A DNA stretch of 35,211 nt, from positions 9,442 to 44,652 of the forward strand of contig DKQU01000082.1 in the NCBI GenBank assembly GCA_002471865.1, in the 5' to 3' direction. Position numbers and translations under genes: made by a program. Under the pieces are notes generated by a model. It had not been told where the DNA came from. It searched no databases and saw nothing but the letters and a program-made list of their open reading frames with translations. Source of the DNA: Fidelibacterota bacterium UBA7300 (GTDB lineage Bacteria; Fidelibacterota; Marinisomatia; Marinisomatales; UBA2128). This document shows, in pieces, positions 24,554-31,906 of the stretch (position 1 is its first letter; the number at the start of each line of letters is the position of its first letter).

Positions 24554-25231
24554 CTATTTTCTGGGGCGTTTAAGAGAACGAACTTTCGAAATGTGGCCAT
24601 TATCAAGAAATATAACGACAGAAACTAGATCTTTGACCTTTGAAAGTTCTGAGTTGCTTAATACAACAGTAGTACCACGAGATCTAACGCTTTTTTTCAG
24701 ACGACGATCTAACTCTTTTTTAATTTGAGGATCAAAATTGATACCATAATCATCCATGAGTAACACTTTTGGATCGGCCTCCATTGATGTAATCAACTTA
24801 AGCTTCTCAATTTGACCACTAGAAAGATTTGACACTAGACCATCCCACGGTGTGGTAATTTTGGCTGAAGAATAAAAATATTGATAAATGTCATCAACTT
24901 TGTTAGGAAGAATATTCTTAACATATTCAGCAACCGTTCCTTTAAACTTAATGGGTTCATCATCAAGACATAAAATATCATTTGGTAGCTTTATTTTACC
25001 TCTCCAATTCTTTTTGAACTCTTCCGACTCATACTCAACAGAACCTTCGTTAGGTACAAGCTGACCCCCAAGAATACTCAACAAAGTAGATTTCCCGGCA
25101 CCTATAGGTCCGACTATTCCGTAAATCGCTCCACGATGAAATTTGAAGTTTTTTACCTTTAGATTTACAACATTATCCCTAACAACTTTTATATTATTCA
25201 ATTCGTAAATCGGTACTTGTATTCTATTCAT
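24554..25231 (-). CDS. Orphan ABC-type ATPase with altered Q-loop, Walker B and H-loop
   Basis: A stand-alone 225 aa ABC ATPase-like protein without a permease gene nearby. Walker A GPIGAGKST (41-49) and the signature NLSSGQ (135-140) are intact. The Q-loop position reads LDDEP (89-93), the Walker B reads VLLMDDYG with Asp161 in place of the catalytic Glu, and the switch His is replaced by Ser in LSNSEL (191-196). ATP could bind and dimerise the domain, but normal hydrolysis is unlikely. The gene is Lys-rich and AT-rich (19 G+C in 24901-24960). A ribosome binding site GAGGAG at 25240-25245 precedes the ATG. Function unknown; it could be a regulator or a non-transport ABC protein. Confidence 0.85.
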   Translation of the reverse strand: MNRIQVPIYELNNIKVVRDNVVNLKVKNFKFHRGAIYGIVGPIGAGKSTLLSILGGQLVPNEGSVEYESEEFKKNWRGKIKLPNDILCLDDEPIKFKGTVAEYVKNILPNKVDDIYQYFYSSAKITTPWDGLVSNLSSGQIEKLKLITSMEADPKVLLMDDYGINFDPQIKKELDRRLKKSVRSRGTTVVLSNSELSKVKDLVSVVIFLDNGHISKVRSLKRPRK

Positions 25232-25304
25232 TTTTACATCTCCTCAAAAGAGTTTTTAATGAGGGAATATTATTACAAGGAAAATCAGAAGTTGGATAAA
25301 TGTC

Positions 25305-26231
25305 TTATTGACTGGATTCCAGAAATCGTTCCACTTCGATGGCTGCCATGCAGCCGGTTCCTGCAGCTGTAATAGCCTGGCGATATACATGATCCTGAAC
25401 ATCACCTGCAGCAAAAACTCCTTCAATTGAAGTTGCAGTGGAATTATTACTGGTAACTATATAACCTTTATCATCAAGTTCAAGTAATCCATCAAAAAGA
25501 GTAGTATTAGGAGTGTGACCAATTGCCAAAAAAAGACCTTCACAAGAGAATTCCCTAGTCGAATTATCTACAGTACTTCTAAGGATTAAACCGGTTACAC
25601 CGACATCCTTATCTCCAATAATATCTTCAACAACTGTATTCCATTCAAATTCGATCTTTGGGTTTTCCAGGGCTCTTTCCTGCATGATTTTAGACGCTCT
25701 CAACTCATCACGACGATGAATGACCGTCACCTTGGAAGCAAACTTGGTTAAAAATAGTGCCTCCTCCATGGCGCTGTCTCCACCACCTACAACTGCGATT
25801 TCCTTCTCTTTAAAAAAGAAGCCGTCGCAGGTAGCACATGCCGAAACTCCATGCCCCATGAGCCTTTCCTCAGCTTCCAGGCCGAGAAACGTTGCAGTCG
25901 CACCTGAAGAGACTATCAAAGTATCTGATTCATACTCTTCGTCACCGACGAAAACTGTAAAAGGTCTCTTCGACAGATCGACTGCCGTAACGTGCTCGAA
26001 ATAACACTCCGCTCCAAACCGTTTTGCCTGATTACGAAATAATTCCATCAATTCTGGTCCCATGATGCCGTCCGGAAATCCCGGATAATTTTCAACATCC
26101 GTAGTAATAGTTAACTGTCCTCCCGGCTGATTTCCTTCGAAAACCAGCGGTTTAAGATTAGCCCGCGCCGCATAGATGGCAGCAGTTAATCCGGCAGGGC
26201 CGGAACCGATGATAATTATCTTCCTTGCCAT
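25305..26231 (-). CDS. trxB: Thioredoxin-disulfide reductase
   Basis: An FAD flavoprotein that reduces thioredoxin with NADPH; 308 aa. The FAD motif GSGPAGLTAAIYAARA is at residues 9-24, the redox-active ACATCDG with Cys132 and Cys135, the NADPH motif GGGDSAMEEA near 148-157, and the C-terminal FAD-contacting GVFAAGDVQDHVYRQ. ATG at 26231, 12 bases after trxA, so the enzyme and its substrate protein are co-expressed. A 73-base gap after the ABC ATPase's start region suggests the ABC-gpmI cluster may continue from this transcript; no terminator is evident between them. Confidence 0.96.
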   Translation of the reverse strand: MARKIIIIGSGPAGLTAAIYAARANLKPLVFEGNQPGGQLTITTDVENYPGFPDGIMGPELMELFRNQAKRFGAECYFEHVTAVDLSKRPFTVFVGDEEYESDTLIVSSGATATFLGLEAEERLMGHGVSACATCDGFFFKEKEIAVVGGGDSAMEEALFLTKFASKVTVIHRRDELRASKIMQERALENPKIEFEWNTVVEDIIGDKDVGVTGLILRSTVDNSTREFSCEGLFLAIGHTPNTTLFDGLLELDDKGYIVTSNNSTATSIEGVFAAGDVQDHVYRQAITAAGTGCMAAIEVERFLESSQ

Positions 26232-26243
26232 TCAGGATCTTCC

Positions 26244-26573
26244 TCAGTTAAGGATACGATCCAAAACTTTAATAATGTTTCCCTTTGGAACTGATCCGAC
26301 AACTTGATCGGTTACAGCTCCGTTATGTATGAACAGGAGAGTGGGAATACCCCTGACTCCGTATTTCATCGCCGTTTGCGGATTGTGATCAATATTTAAC
26401 TTACCCACTTTAACCTTTCCCGCATAATCGGCAGCGATCTCCTCTACCATGGTAGTTATCGCACGGCAGGGTCCGCACCATTCAGCCCAAAAATCAACCA
26501 AAACCGGCAGATTTGACTCAAGTGCATCCTGCTCAAAGTTACTATCTGTGAATTCAACAGTATTGCTACCCAT
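26244..26573 (-). CDS. trxA: Thioredoxin
   Basis: A small cytoplasmic disulfide reductant of 109 aa. The active site WAEWCGPCR has Cys33 and Cys36, the cis-Pro is in RGIPTLL, and DFWAEWCGPC is preceded by the buried Asp in VLVDFWA. A strong ribosome binding site AAGGAGG (26578-26584) lies before the ATG at 26573. It is the first gene of trxA-trxB, with a sigma70-like promoter candidate upstream. Confidence 0.97.
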   Translation of the reverse strand: MGSNTVEFTDSNFEQDALESNLPVLVDFWAEWCGPCRAITTMVEEIAADYAGKVKVGKLNIDHNPQTAMKYGVRGIPTLLFIHNGAVTDQVVGSVPKGNIIKVLDRILN

Positions 26574-26607
26574 TATTCCTCCTTCTTTCAGAGTAGTCGC
26601 GAAATAT

Positions 26608-26643
26608 ATCCTACGAATTTAGCTTAACCAGAACAACCGTCAA
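26608..26643 (-). promoter_or_regulatory. Candidate promoter for trxA-trxB
   Basis: Minus strand: TTGTTC, 17 bases, TAGGAT. An overlapping alternative is TTGACG, 17 bases, AAATTC. Both lie in the 84-base gap after tyrS and point toward trxA. Confidence 0.4.
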
Positions 26644-26657
26644 AATATAGAAACAGT

Positions 26658-27869
26658 TTAATTTACAAGTTTAAGGAATTTCCTCTTTCCCACGCGGAGA
26701 ATGCGAGGTTTATCCACTACAATTTCACTGTTAATATCGCTGATTTTTTCACCATCAATCTTCACACCACCTTGTTCGATCAGTCTTCTCCCTTCTCGTT
26801 TGGATGAAACGAGACCGGCATCGTGAATCACATTAAGCACTGCCACTGGAGACTTTTCCACAATATACTCATCTATTTCTTCAGGTTCATCACCTTCGAC
26901 GAAAATTCTGTCGAAATTAGACTCGGCAGCTTTTGCAGCTTCAGGCGAGTGATATATTGTTACAATTTCTCTGGCTAATTGCCGCTTCATATCCCTAGGA
27001 TTTTCGCCATCCTTCAATCGAGAATTGATATTCTGGAGCTCCTCAGCCGAAACATCTGTCGACAGTTCAAAGTAAGGGACTATAAGCTCGTCCGGAATAG
27101 AAAGAGTTTTGCCATACATATCTCCAGGCTCATCCGTTAGACCAATGGCATTATCGTACGATTTCGACATTTTCTTTACGCCATCTGTCCCTTCCATGAG
27201 AGGAGTCGTGATAACTACTTGGGGATCTTGATCGTAATCCCGCTGGAGATCTCTTCCCACCAACAAATTGAACTTCTGGTCAGTGCCTCCTAATTCTACA
27301 TCGGCTACCAGTTCCACTGAATCCATTGCCTGGGCCAGCGGATAGAGAAACTCGTGCAGAGAAATAGGGATTTCACTTTTGTAGCGCTTTTCAAAGTCGT
27401 CCCGTTCCAGCATGCGAGCTACCGTATAGTGACTTGTGAGTCTTATGACATCGTTAAAATTCATAGCACTGAGCCATTCTGAATTATGAACGATCTTCAG
27501 TTTATCTACATCCAATACTGCCGAAGCTTGATCGATATAAGTTTGACCATACTCTTGTGCCTCTTCAATCGTTAATTGCGGGCGTGTTTTATTTCTGCCG
27601 GACGGATCGCCGATCATGGCTGTAAAATCTCCGATGACGAGGACTGCTGTGTGACCAAGATCCTGAAAGTGGTGCAGTTTTCGCAAAACTACCGTGTGTC
27701 CAATATGCAAGTCAGGACGACTGGGATCACAACCCAACTTCACAATCAGAGGTTTGTTGTTCTTTATGGCAGACCCAAGTTTCTGCTCCAGTTGTTCCTC
27801 GGAAATAATTTCATCCGTCCCTTGACGAATAAGGTCCATCTGTTCATTTATTTTGGGGTATTTAGTCAA
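26658..27869 (-). CDS. tyrS: Tyrosyl-tRNA synthetase
   Basis: A class I aminoacyl-tRNA synthetase charging tRNA-Tyr; 403 aa. The HIGH motif reads LHIGHT at residues 54-59, KMSKS is in GVKKMSKSYDN near 230, and a C-terminal S4 RNA-binding domain covers about 340-403 (RRLIEQGGVKIDGEKI). The N-terminal pattern with KLGCDPSRPDLHIGHTVVL places it in the TyrZ-like branch rather than the Bacillus TyrS branch. The start is TTG at 27869, 5 bases after the smpB stop; the first downstream ATG (27839) would remove ten residues of the N-terminal helix. Confidence 0.95.
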   Translation of the reverse strand: MTKYPKINEQMDLIRQGTDEIISEEQLEQKLGSAIKNNKPLIVKLGCDPSRPDLHIGHTVVLRKLHHFQDLGHTAVLVIGDFTAMIGDPSGRNKTRPQLTIEEAQEYGQTYIDQASAVLDVDKLKIVHNSEWLSAMNFNDVIRLTSHYTVARMLERDDFEKRYKSEIPISLHEFLYPLAQAMDSVELVADVELGGTDQKFNLLVGRDLQRDYDQDPQVVITTPLMEGTDGVKKMSKSYDNAIGLTDEPGDMYGKTLSIPDELIVPYFELSTDVSAEELQNINSRLKDGENPRDMKRQLAREIVTIYHSPEAAKAAESNFDRIFVEGDEPEEIDEYIVEKSPVAVLNVIHDAGLVSSKREGRRLIEQGGVKIDGEKISDINSEIVVDKPRILRVGKRKFLKLVN

Positions 27870-27874
27870 CTCTT

Positions 27875-28330
27875 CTACCGCCGACTTAGTTCTCGATCTA
27901 AGGCACGCTTGCGATCTTTTTCTGCTATTGCAGCCTTTTTATCATAACTTCTTTTACCTTTTGCCAATGCAATCTCAACTTTTGCCCACCCTTTCTTGAA
28001 ATACATCTTCAACGGAATAATTGTATGATTTTTTACTGTCACACTGCGATCAAGTTTTCGAATCTCACGCTTATTCAGCAATAGCCGGCGATCTCTGTAT
28101 GGCTCATGACCACTAAATCCGGTGTGAGAATAAGGTCCTATATGACAACCGATAAGATACAATTCACCGTTTTTCATCTTAGCATAAGCATCCTTGAGAT
28201 TTGCTCTCCCCTCTCGCAGACTTTTTACTTCGGTACCAACCAATTCTAATCCTGCCTCGAATCTGTCCAGTATGTGGTAATCGTGGAATGCTTTTCGATT
28301 GGTGGTAACAACTCGTATATCATCATTCAT
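27875..28330 (-). CDS. smpB: SsrA-binding protein SmpB
   Basis: Binds tmRNA and delivers it to stalled ribosomes in trans-translation. From the ATG at 28330 it is 151 aa with the OB-fold motifs NRKAFHDYHILDRFEAGL near 11-28, GTEVKSLREGRANLKDAYA near 32-50, and the basic C-terminal tail KKAAIAEKDRKRALDRELSRR that enters the mRNA channel. An upstream ATG at 28375 adds 15 residues with no SmpB character and is less likely. No ssrA gene is seen in the window. It is divergent from tRNA-Leu, and tyrS follows after 5 bases. Confidence 0.95.
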   Translation of the reverse strand: MNDDIRVVTTNRKAFHDYHILDRFEAGLELVGTEVKSLREGRANLKDAYAKMKNGELYLIGCHIGPYSHTGFSGHEPYRDRRLLLNKREIRKLDRSVTVKNHTIIPLKMYFKKGWAKVEIALAKGKRSYDKKAAIAEKDRKRALDRELSRR

Positions 28331-28380
28331 TCTCGACGGAGAAAATAACTGCAGAACAGCATCAGTTACAAGCATAATCC

Positions 28381-28409
28381 TTGTATGATCCTGACTTAAA
28401 ACCTAATTT
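28381..28409 (+). promoter_or_regulatory. Candidate promoter for tRNA-Leu
   Basis: TTGTAT, a 17-base spacer, then TAATTT, ending 16 bases before the mature tRNA 5' end. This placement is typical of a stable-RNA promoter. It lies within the 95-base region between the smpB start and the tRNA. Confidence 0.5.
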
Positions 28410-28425
28410 TTCGCCGCTCTTTGAA

Positions 28426-28509
28426 GCCCGGATGGCGGAATTGGTAGACGCGCATGGTTCAGGACCATGTGGCCGAAAGGCTGTGCAGGTTCGATTCCTG
28501 TTCCGGGCA
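28426..28509 (+). tRNA. tRNA-Leu (anticodon CAG)
   Basis: An 84-base class II tRNA. The acceptor stem GCCCGGA (28426-28432) pairs with TCCGGGC (28502-28508), discriminator A at 28509. The anticodon stem CATGG/CCATG encloses the loop TTCAGGA with anticodon CAG (28460-28462), reading CUG. A long variable arm is present (GTGGCCGAAAGGCTG region), and the T arm CAGG-TTCGATT-CCTG. The 3' CCA is not encoded (ACTT follows), so a CCA-adding enzyme is needed. Confidence 0.96.
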
Positions 28510-28565
28510 CTTAAACAAATCCCCGCACATGCGAAGATTCTTATAAAAAATTGTTTATATTGAAA

Positions 28566-29780
28566 TTAATTGCCAAAGACTTTTATCACCTTCTCCACCG
28601 CCCGCACAATATCCATTGTATCCTCTTCTGAACCCAGCAGACAGTTTTGCTTCAGCCAGATAGCTTCTCCATCTGCAATTCTCTCCGTCACCGGCAGAGA
28701 AATATTGTCGAAGTCAATCCCCTTCAGCCATGGATATTCAGCACTATTAACAATAAACAGCCGCTCTCGATAGAGAGGTACATAGCCTGAATAAACAGGA
28801 ATACCTTCACCGTTTAGAGCCTCGAAAAACTGTTCACGAGACTTGTCACCGAAAAACTTCTTCAAGTAGCGGAAAATGTAAAGGTGATGAGAAACTCTGG
28901 TAGTACCCGGATATTTCTGTAAAATTGATAATCCTTCAATCTCCCCTAAAGCGTTGTCAAGGATTGCGGCATTGGCGTCGCGGACAGCCATGTCTCTCTC
29001 AAGCGAATCAATCTGCGCTGTCAAAAGTGCTGCAGGAAAAGCACTTAATCTAAAATTGCCTCCCAGGTGATCGTGCTCATACCACTCTCCATCTCGAACA
29101 CGTCCGGCATTTTGATAAGAGAAACATTTATTAATGAACTCATCATCATCGGAGATTATGGCGCCACCCTCTCCGGCTGTCATATTTTTCGACGACTGGA
29201 AGCTGAAAATTCCTCCCAGTCCAAAAGCGCCGACCTTGCGACCTTTCCATTCGGTTCCGTGAGCTTGTGCAGCATCTTCAATCATGGCGATACCGCGCTG
29301 GTCGCATATTCCCTTGATGGCGGCAATATCAGCAGGATTCCCGGCGATGTGCACCGGCATGATTACCTTCGTCTTATCTGTGATTGAATTATCAAGTAGA
29401 GCCGGATCCATATTCAATGTATTCTCATCAATGTCAGCGAAAACAGGGACTGCATTTGCCATAAGTACCGCTGTCGCCGTCCCTACGAACGTATACGCCG
29501 GAACTATAACTTCGTCACCGGCTTTAACTCCCGCTGCTTTCAGAGAAACCCAAAGAGCTGCCGTTCCTGTGCTAACCGCCAGGGCATGGCGACTGTCGTG
29601 AAAATCTGCGAACTTCTTCTCAAACTGCTCCACCACCGCGCTTCCAATCCCCCACCGTTCATTCTCCAACGTATGAATGAGACTCTCCTTCATCGCTGCA
29701 GTTGGACGAGGCCATGAAGGGAACGGATCAGTCCGAACAGGATCACCGCCGTTAATCGCCAGTTTACTTTTTCCTGTCAT
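28566..29780 (-). CDS. DegT/DnrJ/EryC1/StrS-family sugar aminotransferase
   Basis: A PLP-dependent enzyme of 404 aa, fold type I, of the family that aminates keto-NDP-sugars for surface glycans or antibiotics. The PLP lysine is in SFQSSKNMTAGEGGAI near 197-212, with the PLP Asp/His region AMIEDAAQAHG near 165-175 and the phosphate-binding STGTAALW near 66-73. The N-terminal GGDPVRTDPFPSWP is typical of the 3-amino-5-hydroxybenzoate synthase/StrS-like branch. ATG at 29780, 4 bases after the M3 peptidase. No sugar dehydratase is adjacent; the RmlA-like gene at 16673 could provide precursor. The 3' end converges on tRNA-Leu. Confidence 0.9.
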   Translation of the reverse strand: MTGKSKLAINGGDPVRTDPFPSWPRPTAAMKESLIHTLENERWGIGSAVVEQFEKKFADFHDSRHALAVSTGTAALWVSLKAAGVKAGDEVIVPAYTFVGTATAVLMANAVPVFADIDENTLNMDPALLDNSITDKTKVIMPVHIAGNPADIAAIKGICDQRGIAMIEDAAQAHGTEWKGRKVGAFGLGGIFSFQSSKNMTAGEGGAIISDDDEFINKCFSYQNAGRVRDGEWYEHDHLGGNFRLSAFPAALLTAQIDSLERDMAVRDANAAILDNALGEIEGLSILQKYPGTTRVSHHLYIFRYLKKFFGDKSREQFFEALNGEGIPVYSGYVPLYRERLFIVNSAEYPWLKGIDFDNISLPVTERIADGEAIWLKQNCLLGSEEDTMDIVRAVEKVIKVFGN

Positions 29781-29784
29781 GGTA

Positions 29785-31869
29785 TTACAGCCCTAAACTC
29801 TTCATGAATGCTTCATTGTTGGGTTCACGTCCCAGAAACTCCCTCACCAAATCCATGGGATCTTTACTGCCGCCGGGCGCCAATACTGTCTCGCGGAAAC
29901 GACGACCTGTCTCAGGGTTGAGTACTCCCTCCTCCTTGAAAACAGAGAACATATCCTGCGCCAGTACCTCCGACCAAGCATAGCCGTAATATCCGGTAGC
30001 ATATCCGGCGAGATGACCAAATGACGCTATGCGGGCTGTACCGGGAGTTTCGTTCCAATTCAAGATGTCTTGATGCAGTCGTTGAGCGACATCTACAACA
30101 GACTCATTTTGAGGATCCCACTTCCCATCGTGGAGAGTCATGTCAATCGTGCCGAGAAATACTTGAAAGGCGTAATTACTACCTGAAGATTTGTTCTTTG
30201 CCGCTAGCATACGGTCCAGCAAATCATCCGGGATAGTCACACTGGTTTCGTAGTGCTTAGCAAATAGTCGGAGAGTCTTTTTATTCCACACCCAATTCTC
30301 CATGATTTGTGACGGTGCCTCCACGAAATCTCGGTCAACGCCGGTTCCGGAATAAATATAATAATCTGCTGTCGTCACAAGTCCGTGAATCAAATGTCCA
30401 AACTCATGAAAAAATGTTTCTGCTTCATCGTGGGAAAGAAGGGACGGCGTATCGCCAGTTGGCTTGGGAAAATTAGTAACAAGTGAGGCGATGGGCAGCT
30501 GATACTCATCTCCAAAGCGTTTACCTTTTACCATGGTAAACATTGCAGCGTGACTGTACTTATTGGCTCTCGGGTGAAGATCGAGATAAAAATGACCAAT
30601 CAGATCTCCGGAATCAGAATCGTACATCTTGTACATGAGCACTTCGGGATGCCAGACGCTTGGATTTTCAACCGGCTTGTACTTTAATCCGAAAACTTGC
30701 TGAGTAATCTGGAAAAGACCTTTTAGTACTGTCTGGAGTTCAAAATACTGTTTAACCTCTTCCTCGTCCACTTGATATTTTTCTTCAGCACGGACATTCT
30801 CTAGGTAATTGAGCTCCCAATATTCGATCTCAGATGCCTTTACACCTTCATCCTTGGTTTTGAATTCAAGCAGTTCCGCTAGTTCCAAATCGGACTTTTC
30901 TTTCAGTGCATTTTTTAGTTCTTCTTCAAATGCCCAAACAGTCTCAGGTGTTTTGGGCATACGGTCTTCCAAGACATAAGCGGCGTATGAATCATAGCCG
31001 AGCATATCCGCCATTTTCTGACGTTCTGCTAAGAATTTCGGAATGAGTTCTACATTCTCATCCGCAGCCCGATTGAGGAATTTTTCGCTCAACGCTCTGC
31101 GTGTCTCCTCAGATTCAGAATAGTTCATAAAAATTCGCCTTGAGGGATAGCTGATGTCAATTTTGTAAACTCCGGCATTGGAATCAAACATGGACTCCTT
31201 ATACGAATCCGGTGTCCCTTCCATCTGCTTTTCGGTGACGATGAGAGTATCTGCATACTCAGAGATGTTTTTCCCGAATTCTATGAGAAGCTGAGTCAGA
31301 TTATTTTTAATAGTGGTGAGTTCTTCGCGCTTTTCCTTCGGTAATGCGATCCCCTGTCGCTCAAATGACCGAATCTCATCATCAAGATATCTTTTCTTCA
31401 CCCCGGTCAGGTTTTTGCCTTCATCAGTTTCGCTAAAAGCTACGATGGCATTATAGAGATCTTCATTCACGGACAAATCATTCATGAATTTGGAGAAAAG
31501 AATCATGCTGCTGTCAGCTTCATCTCGGATTGCCGCAGACGTATGGACCTCGCTCATTAGCCCGGCAGGATTATCCACCTTGCCTGTAACATTATACAGG
31601 TTATCGAGGGGGAGGATTGTATTATCAAAAGTACGTGACCCATTAGGAACTGACAGCACTTTTTCAAGAATAGTAGCTGATTCAGCTAAAACAACATCCG
31701 TAGCAGCGAGGATGTCACCTTCCTGCAGATCTGCAAAGTTGACGGTCTCATTGAATCCATATAGCAGCGGATTTTGTCGCGAACCTGTTTGTGATGATTC
31801 CGCATCAAGCGGAACACAGTTGATTATCATCAGCGATAAGGCTAGGGCTGAATGGAAATAATTATGCAT
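29785..31869 (-). CDS. Exported M3-family zinc metallopeptidase (oligopeptidase/dipeptidyl carboxypeptidase type)
   Basis: Degrades oligopeptides; 694 aa from the ATG at 31869. That start has a good ribosome binding site (GAGGAGG, 31876-31882) and begins a signal peptide whose MIINC (Cys18) could be a weak lipobox. An upstream ATG at 31905 would prepend 12 basic residues and is rejected. The zinc motif HEFGHLIHG is at 488-496, and the third ligand Glu is in DFVEAPSQIMENW about 27 residues on. SSGSNYAFQVFLG and a C-terminal YGYAWSEVLAQDMFS region match M3A peptidases. Because it is exported, it may provide peptides for uptake; the orphan OppF-type ATPase is in the same window. Confidence 0.92.
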   Translation of the reverse strand: MHNYFHSALALSLMIINCVPLDAESSQTGSRQNPLLYGFNETVNFADLQEGDILAATDVVLAESATILEKVLSVPNGSRTFDNTILPLDNLYNVTGKVDNPAGLMSEVHTSAAIRDEADSSMILFSKFMNDLSVNEDLYNAIVAFSETDEGKNLTGVKKRYLDDEIRSFERQGIALPKEKREELTTIKNNLTQLLIEFGKNISEYADTLIVTEKQMEGTPDSYKESMFDSNAGVYKIDISYPSRRIFMNYSESEETRRALSEKFLNRAADENVELIPKFLAERQKMADMLGYDSYAAYVLEDRMPKTPETVWAFEEELKNALKEKSDLELAELLEFKTKDEGVKASEIEYWELNYLENVRAEEKYQVDEEEVKQYFELQTVLKGLFQITQQVFGLKYKPVENPSVWHPEVLMYKMYDSDSGDLIGHFYLDLHPRANKYSHAAMFTMVKGKRFGDEYQLPIASLVTNFPKPTGDTPSLLSHDEAETFFHEFGHLIHGLVTTADYYIYSGTGVDRDFVEAPSQIMENWVWNKKTLRLFAKHYETSVTIPDDLLDRMLAAKNKSSGSNYAFQVFLGTIDMTLHDGKWDPQNESVVDVAQRLHQDILNWNETPGTARIASFGHLAGYATGYYGYAWSEVLAQDMFSVFKEEGVLNPETGRRFRETVLAPGGSKDPMDLVREFLGREPNNEAFMKSLGL

Positions 31870-31875
31870 CTTGAA

Positions 31876-31882
31876 CCTCCTC
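31876..31882 (-). promoter_or_regulatory. Ribosome binding site deciding the M3 peptidase start
   Basis: GAGGAGG on the minus strand, 6 bases before the ATG at 31869. It supports that start over the ATG at 31905, which has none. Confidence 0.7.
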
Positions 31883-31906
31883 AAATTCAGTCGAAATGTT
31901 ACCATT

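Noticed and set aside
28510..28565. Terminator after tRNA-Leu
   Set aside because: Only a 4-bp CGCA/TGCG palindrome with a 2-base loop and no direct T-tract; not convincing.
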